64,000 nucleotides of DNA from Acidobacteriota bacterium (GTDB lineage: Bacteria; Acidobacteriota; Terriglobia; Bryobacterales; Bryobacteraceae), in assembly GCA_026393985.1 (NCBI GenBank), contig JAPKZB010000086.1, positions 31,895 to 95,894 of the forward strand, given 5' to 3'. The notes under the pieces are model-generated. The model made no database searches. It was given only the letters and a program-made list of their open reading frames with translations, and was not told the origin of the DNA. Position numbers and translations under genes: made by a program. Of this stretch, positions 34,660-41,872 are shown piece after piece (the first letter of the stretch is position 1; each line of letters begins with the position of its first letter).

Positions 34660-35664
34660 TTGGTGTATCGTGGTCGGGTGCGAAAACTGTTCGGAGTCGC
34701 CCTGCTGGCCGTGACGGGGCTGCGGGGCCAGGATTGGACGCTGCACGGCGCGGCGCCGTGGCAGCCGCGCGATTCGCAGGGCGAATTCGTGCACGGCCGG
34801 CACTTGTGGATTCTTGGCGGGTGGTTCGATTCGTTTTCGGCGCCGCCTCGTGATGTCTGGCGTTCGGGCGATGGAAAGCAATGGGAGCGCGTGACGGCGG
34901 CCGCGCCGTGGCTGCATAGCGATTTGCCGATGTCTCTGAGCTTTGGCGGCCGCATGTGGATGATGGGCGGCTGGTATAACGGGCGGCTGCCCGGGCATTC
35001 GGCCAGTAATGCTGTCTGGTGGTCGCGGGATGGCAAACAGTGGGAGCAGGCCACGGGGTCGGCGGGGTGGTCGCCGCGGCTGGCGGCGGCGGTGGTCGCC
35101 TTCCGGGGGCGGATGTGGATGCTGGGGGGGACGGAGAACTACTACTTTGGCGACGCCAAGAGCTTGAAGAACGACGTGTGGTCGAGCGCCGACGGCAAGA
35201 CTTGGCGGCTTGAAACGGCGGCTGCGCCGTGGGCGCCGCGGGCCTACCATCAGGCTGTGGTGCTGGGCGGGCGGATCTATGTGATGGGGGGTGGCAACTA
35301 TGTGCCCGAGTACGCCGCTTACAACGACGTCTGGTCGTCGGCCGATGGGAAGAACTGGCGTCAGGAGACGGCCGGGGCGCCGTGGCACCCGCGGCTGTGG
35401 TTTGGGGCGGCGGTCTATCGCGGGACGATGTGGGTGCTGGGCGGGTGGTCCAAGGTCCTGGATGGGAGGGTGCCGGATCAGAATTGGGGCGACGTGTGGA
35501 CCTCGCGCGATGGGAAGAGCTGGACTGAGGTGAAGTCGGGGCGCATTTGGAAGGCGCGGCATGAGCACTCTGTGTTTGTGTTCGATGATCAACTATGGGT
35601 GGCCGGGGGACACGCCAAGCCGCTGAGCAGCGAGGTGTGGAGCCTGCGGCTGCCGAAGGAGTAA
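34660..35664 (+). CDS. Exported kelch-like beta-propeller protein
   Basis: The frame opens at TTG 34660; GTG 34663 or GTG 34678 are alternatives, and an AGGGG site at 34652-34656 favours one of the first two. After a short hydrophobic stretch (LFGVALLAVTGLRGQ) come five or six repeats of about 50 residues. Each has a GR-x-W-x-GG strand and a D-V-W-x-S-x-D-G-K-x-W closing motif, seen as DVWRSGDGKQWE, DVWSSADGKTWR, DVWSSADGKNWR and DVWTSRDGKSWT. These are typical kelch/galactose-oxidase-like blades. The substrate or binding partner is not visible. Confidence 0.82.
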   Translation: MVYRGRVRKLFGVALLAVTGLRGQDWTLHGAAPWQPRDSQGEFVHGRHLWILGGWFDSFSAPPRDVWRSGDGKQWERVTAAAPWLHSDLPMSLSFGGRMWMMGGWYNGRLPGHSASNAVWWSRDGKQWEQATGSAGWSPRLAAAVVAFRGRMWMLGGTENYYFGDAKSLKNDVWSSADGKTWRLETAAAPWAPRAYHQAVVLGGRIYVMGGGNYVPEYAAYNDVWSSADGKNWRQETAGAPWHPRLWFGAAVYRGTMWVLGGWSKVLDGRVPDQNWGDVWTSRDGKSWTEVKSGRIWKARHEHSVFVFDDQLWVAGGHAKPLSSEVWSLRLPKE

Positions 35665-35668
35665 GACC

Positions 35669-37036
35669 ATGGTGGCGATTCCGCAGGGCAGAGCAGAGCA
35701 GTGGGCGGCGCTGGCGGAACGGCTGCGCGCGATCGGGTTGACGAGCGAGTGGGTGGAACGGCACGAGAGCGCCGTTGGCCGCTTTCCGGCGGCGTTTGCC
35801 GCGGACTGGCTGCGGGTGCAGTACGCCGTCAGCGAGGAGCCGGCGGCGCTGGCGCTGCGCCTGTTGGCGCGGGATGAGCCGGTGAGCCGGGCGGAGGCCC
35901 TGGCGGCGCTGGGGGAGGAGTGTTTTGCGTTTGCCGTCGGCAGCGGACTGATTGAAGAGACGGCGCGGGGATGGCGCAGCCTGCTGCGGCTGTTTCTGCT
36001 GGATAGTCTCTATCTTCTGGGGGACCGGCCGGAGCAGACCACGGATACCGTGATGGGCGTGGGTACGACGACGGCCCTGTTGGCGCGGGCGAGCTATCCC
36101 GGGGAGCGCGTCGGGAGTGCGCTCGACCTGGGTTGCGGCGGCGGGGCTCTGGCGCTGCTGCTGGCGCGGGCGGCCGACCGGGTGGTGGGCGCCGATTTGA
36201 ATGTGCGCGCCATCGCGTTTGCCCGCATCAATGCGATGCTGAACGGGATAACCAACGTCGAGTTCCGGGTGGGCGACTGGTATGCGCCGGTCGAGGGAGA
36301 GCGCTTTGACCTGGTTGTGTCGCAGCCGCCGTTTCTTCCGTTGCGCGACGATCAGGAAAAAATTGTCTATTTGCACGGCGGCCGCCGGGGCGACGAGATG
36401 GCGCATCTGGTGGTAAGCCGGATGCCGGAGTATCTGACGGCGAACGGGATCGGTTTTGTGTTGGCCGATCTGGTGACGGTTCCCGTGGGGGTGACGGCGC
36501 TGGTGAGTGCCGAGGTGGTGGATCTGGAGGTGGACGCGGCGATCTACTGTGCGCAGGCCGAGCGGCAGCGGGACCGGCGGTGGTGGGAGGAGGCGCACCG
36601 TACGGTGGAGCATCTGCGGCGGTGCGGCGTGAAGGAGGTCCGGCTGACTCTGCTGCTGGTGGGCGCCGGAGGCGGCGAACAGTTGACGGTGGCGGGGGAC
36701 CGGTGGGCGGGCATGGACCGGGCCGGTATTGATGCCTTGTGGGTGGCTGGCGCCGCGGGGGATTGGCTGGAGCAGAGGGCGCGCATCGTGGCCGGGACGA
36801 CGATGGAGGGCGAGTGTCCGCTGGGCGAAAAAGTACGGCTCTGGACGCTGCGCAGCGGACGGGGCAGCCTGCGGGCTTACCCGCAGGTGGGCGACGGGAT
36901 ACTAGACCTGATCCGCTGGGTGACGCGCGGTGAAACCCTCGGGGCTTCGCTGGGCGGGCTATCGGCGGGCGACCGGGAGAAGGCCCTGGGAGTCATCGAC
37001 GAGCTGGTGCGGCACGGAGTTCTCGAGATGGTCTAG
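35669..37036 (+). CDS. SAM-dependent methyltransferase (class I, N-methyltransferase-like)
   Basis: The 455-residue protein has an N-terminal helical domain of about 145 residues with no known family. The catalytic domain follows: motif I ALDLGCGGGALALLLA at about 152-167 and the SQPPF motif, resembling the NPPY loop of N-methyltransferases of the HemK/RlmG kind. The C-terminal 150 residues are unrecognised. The substrate could be a protein or RNA amine, but this is inference. The 3' end overlaps the convergent elongation factor gene by four bases. Confidence 0.75.
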   Translation: MVAIPQGRAEQWAALAERLRAIGLTSEWVERHESAVGRFPAAFAADWLRVQYAVSEEPAALALRLLARDEPVSRAEALAALGEECFAFAVGSGLIEETARGWRSLLRLFLLDSLYLLGDRPEQTTDTVMGVGTTTALLARASYPGERVGSALDLGCGGGALALLLARAADRVVGADLNVRAIAFARINAMLNGITNVEFRVGDWYAPVEGERFDLVVSQPPFLPLRDDQEKIVYLHGGRRGDEMAHLVVSRMPEYLTANGIGFVLADLVTVPVGVTALVSAEVVDLEVDAAIYCAQAERQRDRRWWEEAHRTVEHLRRCGVKEVRLTLLLVGAGGGEQLTVAGDRWAGMDRAGIDALWVAGAAGDWLEQRARIVAGTTMEGECPLGEKVRLWTLRSGRGSLRAYPQVGDGILDLIRWVTRGETLGASLGGLSAGDREKALGVIDELVRHGVLEMV

Positions 37037-37608
37037 GCGCGGCCGCCGAACTCGCGGGTTTCCGTGGAGACCTTCACCTTTTCGCCTTCCTTGATGAAGA
37101 GGGGGACTTTGATTTCGAGGCCTGTTTCCAGGCGCGCCAGTTTGGTGACGCTGCCGCTGGAGGTATCGCCGCGGACGCCGGGTTCGGTGTAGGCGACGGC
37201 GAGTTCGACGGTGGGCGGCAGCTCGAGGCCGATGGGGTTGCCGTTGAATTTGAGCAGATCGATCATGCTTCCTTCGATGAGGAAGTCAAGGGCGTTGCCG
37301 AGGATGGCGTCCGGGAGATTGATGGTCTCAAAGCTCTCCTGGTCGAGGAAGTAGGCGCCTTCGTTGTCGCGGTAGAGGTAGGAGGCCTGCACGGTTTGCA
37401 GGTCGGGTTCCTTGAACTTCTCGCCGGCTTTAAAAGTTTTATCGAAGACGCCGTTCGTGATCAGGTTGCGCATCTTCAGCCGGACGAGGGTCTGGCCGCC
37501 GCGGGCGGTCGGGGTGCTGACTTCAGCCTCCAGGCAGAGATAGGGAATGTTGTCGAGTTCGAAAAAGGTACGGCGCTTGACGTCGAGCGCCTCGATTAGT
37601 GCAGCCAC
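37033..37608 (-). CDS. efpL: Elongation factor P-like protein, EfpL/YeiP type
   Basis: Translation factor of the EF-P family that relieves ribosome stalling on proline-rich motifs. The 191 residues form three beta-barrel domains. The loop that reaches the peptidyl centre reads TPTARGGQT, matching the SPTARG pattern of YeiP/EfpL rather than the PGKGGA loop of canonical EF-P. The C-terminal end KVKVSTETREFGGRA is also YeiP-like, as is the ELPPTVELAV segment. It is 19 bases downstream of the D-aminoacylase gene and may be the last gene of that operon. It could also be this organism's only EF-P homologue. Confidence 0.82.
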   Translation of the reverse strand: MAALIEALDVKRRTFFELDNIPYLCLEAEVSTPTARGGQTLVRLKMRNLITNGVFDKTFKAGEKFKEPDLQTVQASYLYRDNEGAYFLDQESFETINLPDAILGNALDFLIEGSMIDLLKFNGNPIGLELPPTVELAVAYTEPGVRGDTSSGSVTKLARLETGLEIKVPLFIKEGEKVKVSTETREFGGRA

Positions 37609-37627
37609 CTTTTAAGTATAGTGAGAT

Positions 37628-39079
37628 CTACCGCTTGCCGTAGTTGCCGAGCACGGCTTGGCCGGGGAAGACGTTGGGTACGGTCTTGCCGTCGCGGACG
37701 ACGGGGACGCCGTTGACGAGCACGTGGTCGATGCCGGTGGAGAAGCTGAGGCCTTTTTCAAACGTGGCGGTGTCGATGACGGTGGCCGGGTCGAAGACGG
37801 TGATGTCGGCATCGGCGCCGATGCGGAGGCGGCCTTTGTTCTTCATCAGTGGAACCATGGGTTCGAGGCGGCGCGCGGGCAGGATGGTCATTTTGCCGAG
37901 AGCGTCCATGAGCGAGAGCACTTTCTGTTCACGGACGTAGCGGCCGAGGACGCGGGCGAAGGTGCCGGCGCTGCGGGGATGGGCGCCGGGGGCGAAGGGC
38001 ATGCCGTCAGAGGCGACGATGACGAAGGGCGAGGCCATGGCGCGCTTGATCCATTCCGGCTTCATGAAGTGCATGATTACGGCGCCGCCTTCTTTGCGGT
38101 ACTGGTGGAAGGTTTTTTCGGTGAGGCGTTCACCGGTTTTGACCCACTGCAGGCCGTCGTAGGAGATGCCGAGGCGCTGCTGCCAGCCGTCATCGAACAT
38201 GGTGGTTTCAAGGAACGTGGAGGCGGCGGTGTAGGGATAGGCTTCCGTGGTGATGTCGATGCCGCGCTGGTTGGCGGATTCGATCAGATCGAGCACGAGC
38301 GGCAGTTCGCCCAGGCTCATCGAGTTAACGTGGACAATGTGAAGGGGGACGCCCGTGGCGGCGGCGTTGGCGATGACCTCCTGCATGGCGTCGGCGCCCA
38401 TGGAGCGGACGTGGGTATAGATGGGCACCTTCCAGCGACGGGCCATTTGGAAGACGCGGAAGATTTCATCGCGCGTGGCGCCGGGGTAGTACTGGTGGGC
38501 GATGCCGACGCCGATGCCGCCTTCGCGGAGGCCGCGTTCGAGCGTGGCGCCGAGCGCGGTCAACTCCTCAGGGTTGGTGATGGACTTGTAGCGGCCCTTC
38601 ATCATGAGCTCGCGCCAACTGTCGGGCGAGTTGAGCCAGCCCGGCGCCTCGGCGGCGAACTCGCGCAGGGCCATGGTGCGCGTGGCGCCGTGTGAAGCCG
38701 TGGCGCCGTGGTTGAGAATGGCGCGGCCTGCCCGCTGCTGGAGCCAGGCGCCCACGTTGGGCACGCCGACTTCGAGTTCGAGGGCGGTGGTGACGCCGTC
38801 GTGGGCCTGATACTCGTTGGCCTCGTTGGTGTGGCCGTGGGAGTGGAGGTCGATGAAGCCCGGAGCGACCACGCGACCGGCGGCCGGGAGAGTAACTTTG
38901 CCGGTGAGCGGCTGCGCGGAGATCGCGGCGATCTTGCCGTTGCGGATGCCGATGTGGCGCGGCGCGTCAAGGCGGGACTCGGGGTCCATGACGCGCCCGC
39001 CGACGATTACCAGATCATAGGGCGGTTGCCCGTGCAGCAGCGAGAGCGAGAAAACTAGCGACAGATACCGGCAGGACAT
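37628..39079 (-). CDS. D-aminoacylase/N-acyl-D-amino-acid deacylase family amidohydrolase
   Basis: Metal-dependent amidohydrolase. ATG at 39079 is chosen because it yields a signal peptide (LSLVFSLSLLHGQ); the longer open frame reads through the upstream gene. The protein has 483 residues. The metal site is seen in FIDLHSHGHTNE, and later metal residues lie in YTHVRSMG, HIVHVNS and VASDGMPF. The family hydrolyses N-acyl-D-amino acids, dihydropyrimidines or related amides. It overlaps the preceding proton-channel gene by 25 bases, so it is in the same transcript although its function looks unrelated. Confidence 0.83.
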   Translation of the reverse strand: MSCRYLSLVFSLSLLHGQPPYDLVIVGGRVMDPESRLDAPRHIGIRNGKIAAISAQPLTGKVTLPAAGRVVAPGFIDLHSHGHTNEANEYQAHDGVTTALELEVGVPNVGAWLQQRAGRAILNHGATASHGATRTMALREFAAEAPGWLNSPDSWRELMMKGRYKSITNPEELTALGATLERGLREGGIGVGIAHQYYPGATRDEIFRVFQMARRWKVPIYTHVRSMGADAMQEVIANAAATGVPLHIVHVNSMSLGELPLVLDLIESANQRGIDITTEAYPYTAASTFLETTMFDDGWQQRLGISYDGLQWVKTGERLTEKTFHQYRKEGGAVIMHFMKPEWIKRAMASPFVIVASDGMPFAPGAHPRSAGTFARVLGRYVREQKVLSLMDALGKMTILPARRLEPMVPLMKNKGRLRIGADADITVFDPATVIDTATFEKGLSFSTGIDHVLVNGVPVVRDGKTVPNVFPGQAVLGNYGKR

Positions 39080-40527
39080 GATTCGGCGAGTATAGCGGAG
39101 TGCGGGGCCGGGGGGAGCGGCCCGCCTGCCTTCTCTTGCTCCGTTTGGGCCGCCTGCGTGCGGAAGCCGACGATCGTGGCGGGGGTCAGCCCGGCGACGA
39201 CGAGGAACAGCGCGATGGCCGCCAGCACCCAGCGCTCCCGCGGCACGGCGTCGGTGACGCCGAAGACGGCCCCGGCGCGGTCGCCGAGAAAGATCTTCGA
39301 GAACAGCCGGAACAGGCTGACGGCGTTCATCGCCGTTGCCACCGGCAGCAGCAGGCCGATCTGGGGATGGCTGACGAGCGTGCCGTGAATGAGCAGGTCC
39401 TCCGAACAGAAGCCGAGCGTACCGGGCAGGCCAACCAGCGCCAGGCCGCACACGGCGAACAGGACGCCGAGGCGGGGCGTATAGCGGGCCAGGCCCAGAT
39501 AGTGGGACGTGGTGAACGACCGGCCAAACCGGACCTCCATCAGCCGCAGCACGGAGAACAGACCAGTGGTTGCCACCGCGACGACCATGCAGTGCACGAG
39601 CGCCCCGGTGATGCCTTCGGGCGTAGCGCTTTCAAGCCCGGCCAGAATGCAGGCCGACTGGCTGAGGACAAGCAATGCGAGGATGCGACGCGCGCTCGAT
39701 TCGGCAACCGCCCGCACGGCGGCGTAAAGCGCCGTGAACAGGGCGAGGTCGGAGAGGATGGGAAAGGCGCCCTGGGCCGAGAGCGGGAACTCGGGAATGA
39801 CTACCCGCGCCAGCACAAACGCTCCCAGGTGGCCATTGAGGAACAGGCAGAACGGCAGGACGGGTCCGGCTTCGGCGGCGTCCTCAATCCAGGCGTGCGC
39901 CGGGAAGATCCCTTTCCGGAACACAATCGCCGTGATCAACAGCCCGAAGGCCGCCGAGCCGCCGTAGTTGTGCCCCTGCAGCGCGGCGAGAGAATAGGGC
40001 TGCGTGGCGCCGTCGGCCATGGCCGCCCTGGCGATGGCGCCCAGTGCTCCCAACAGCGCCAGGCAGGAGAGCGCCAGACCCACCCGCGGCCGCCACGTGC
40101 CATGAAACGGCCCGAGAATGAACGGCAGCGCCGAGACCAGCCAGCCCAGGGCCAGGACGATGGCGTTATCGGCGGCGTAGGCAGCCAGCGTGGCGGCCAG
40201 CACCAGCAGCGTTCCGGCGTTGATGGTGGCCGTCGTGTCCCGGCGCGGCGCCAGGGCGATGATGCCGAGGGTGAGGAGCGAGTAGAGCAAAAGGAACGTG
40301 GCGTTCAGCGGGTCGGCCGTAAAGAGGCTCAGCCCCCACGGCTCGGCCAGGCGTGCTCCGCCCGATTGGTGTACGGCGACAAAGGCCGCCAGTGAGCACA
40401 GGGTGGCGCCGGCGGCGGCCAGCACCCCCACGAGCCGGGCCCGGGCGCCGTTCAGCGCGGCCACCGCCGCACCGGCCAGGGGCGCTGCTACCGCGGCGCT
40501 GAGATAGGGGAAAGCGAGATCAGCCAT
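39055..40527 (-). CDS. NuoL/M/N-like proton-conducting membrane protein (DAB operon, second subunit)
   Basis: Polytopic membrane protein with 490 residues and about fourteen hydrophobic segments. It belongs to the proton-translocating antiporter-like family of complex I subunits, shown by the segment FRKGIFPAHAWIEDAAEAGPVLPFCLFLNGHLGAFVLARVV, the counterpart of the HxWLPxAMxxPxP...HxA motif, and GLPGTLGFCSEDLLIHGTL. No other complex I genes are near. In operons with a DUF2309 (DabA) gene, such proteins form the cation-conducting partner. The partner gene also has one of these proteins, so this is a second copy type. Confidence 0.83.
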   Translation of the reverse strand: MADLAFPYLSAAVAAPLAGAAVAALNGARARLVGVLAAAGATLCSLAAFVAVHQSGGARLAEPWGLSLFTADPLNATFLLLYSLLTLGIIALAPRRDTTATINAGTLLVLAATLAAYAADNAIVLALGWLVSALPFILGPFHGTWRPRVGLALSCLALLGALGAIARAAMADGATQPYSLAALQGHNYGGSAAFGLLITAIVFRKGIFPAHAWIEDAAEAGPVLPFCLFLNGHLGAFVLARVVIPEFPLSAQGAFPILSDLALFTALYAAVRAVAESSARRILALLVLSQSACILAGLESATPEGITGALVHCMVVAVATTGLFSVLRLMEVRFGRSFTTSHYLGLARYTPRLGVLFAVCGLALVGLPGTLGFCSEDLLIHGTLVSHPQIGLLLPVATAMNAVSLFRLFSKIFLGDRAGAVFGVTDAVPRERWVLAAIALFLVVAGLTPATIVGFRTQAAQTEQEKAGGPLPPAPHSAILAESCPAGICR

Positions 40528-41872
40528 GCAAAACTCCCGGTTTGACCAGCGGTTCTGTTACGCCCACGGCGCTCGGCGGCGCCGCCGGGGCGCTACCCGG
40601 CAGACCGATGCGGTCGAAGCGGGCGAGCAGCAGGGAAAGCCCCGTCAGCGGCCGGACGATCAGCCATTCGAGCAGGGTGTCGAGATGGCCCCGGTCGATG
40701 GCGCAGCGGTAGAGCCATAGCTGCAGCTTGGGCGGGACAACCCGTTCGAGGTGCTTGCCGGTGGGCGCCAACTGTCCGCCGGAGGCGGCGTGCATCTGGT
40801 GGAAATCCCGCAGCGTGGAGGGAGCGCGCAGGAACTGCAGGGTGCGCACGGTAGCGTGACCGAGAATGTGCAGGACCGGAAGCAGCTGCAGGCCGGCGCC
40901 GATTTCGACGAAGATGACCCCGACCTGCGCCAGCGAAGCGTAGGCCAGCGAGGTCTTGGCGTCCGTGCTGGCCCGCCCGACCACGGTGCCGAGCACGGCG
41001 GTGAGCACTCCGGTGGTGATTACCGCGGCGCAGGCCAGCGGCGATGCGAGCAGAATCGGCTGGGTTCGGAGCAGCAGGTAGGCGCCGGCGTGGACGGAGA
41101 TGGCGCCGTAGAAGATGGCGCTTGAAGGCGTCGGGCCCTCCATCGCGCGGGGCAGCCAGCCGGAGAAGGGCACTTGGGCCGACTTGCCGGCGGCCGATAG
41201 GAGCAGCAGCAGACCGACCAGGGTCGCGGCGCCACCCGCGACCGGCGGCATGCCGCCGGCAAACGAGGAGACGTGCCCGACGTGATGCAGCAGGAAGGCT
41301 GCCGTGATTAATCCGAGGTCGCAAGCGCGGTAGACGACAAAGACCCGCCAGGCATTGTCCACCGGACCGGAGCGGAAGTGGAAGAAGGAGATCAGCAGCA
41401 CCGAGGTGATGCCGACCAACTCCCAGCCGCCGATGATCAGGTCGAACGAGCCGGCCGAAAAGATCAGCAGGGCGCCGAAGGCGAACAGGTGCAGCAGGAG
41501 GAAGAAGCGCGCAAAGCCGGGGTCGCGGTGCAGGTAGGTGGACGAGAACTGGCCGATGACGCCCACCAGCACGACCGTCAGGGCCAGAAACGGCAGCGAG
41601 AGCGCATCGCCGAGCAGGACGAGCGGGAACTGATAGTCGTGCACGGCAAACCAGTCGCCGAGCGAGACGACCACCGCCGGTTCGCCTCTGGCCGCCACGA
41701 GCCAGACGAGCCAGCCGACCGCGGCGGTCGCCGCCGCATAGACCAGCCCGGTGACCCGGCTGAGGAATCGTTCCGGCGCGTTCCAGCCGAGCAGCCAAAG
41801 CAGCGATAAGACGAAGAAGACGACTCCCGGGGTGAAGACCACGAAGAGTAGCGTTGCCTGTTGCGCGGTCAT
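40520..41872 (-). CDS. DabB-like NuoL-family membrane protein
   Basis: Membrane subunit of a DAB-type inorganic-carbon accumulator; 450 residues, about twelve segments. The motif KSAQVPFSGWLPRAMEGPTPSSAIFYGAISVHAGAYLLLR is the conserved Lys/His proton path of the NuoL family. It begins at ATG 41872, overlapping the stop of the DabA-like gene (ATGA), so expression is coupled in a fixed ratio. The C-terminal part after FLRAPSTLRDFHQMH is longer and may lie on the membrane surface. The cation (H+ or Na+) is not determined. Confidence 0.85.
   Translation of the reverse strand: MTAQQATLLFVVFTPGVVFFVLSLLWLLGWNAPERFLSRVTGLVYAAATAAVGWLVWLVAARGEPAVVVSLGDWFAVHDYQFPLVLLGDALSLPFLALTVVLVGVIGQFSSTYLHRDPGFARFFLLLHLFAFGALLIFSAGSFDLIIGGWELVGITSVLLISFFHFRSGPVDNAWRVFVVYRACDLGLITAAFLLHHVGHVSSFAGGMPPVAGGAATLVGLLLLLSAAGKSAQVPFSGWLPRAMEGPTPSSAIFYGAISVHAGAYLLLRTQPILLASPLACAAVITTGVLTAVLGTVVGRASTDAKTSLAYASLAQVGVIFVEIGAGLQLLPVLHILGHATVRTLQFLRAPSTLRDFHQMHAASGGQLAPTGKHLERVVPPKLQLWLYRCAIDRGHLDTLLEWLIVRPLTGLSLLLARFDRIGLPGSAPAAPPSAVGVTEPLVKPGVLHG

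Noticed and set aside
33643..35592. 649-residue open frame on the - strand
   Set aside because: Shadow of the + strand genes here; Pro/His/Arg-rich and it would overlap the selenoprotein candidate in another frame.
34502..36613. 703-residue open frame on the - strand
   Set aside because: It lies opposite the kelch-like and methyltransferase genes and is Pro/Arg/His-rich without any motif.
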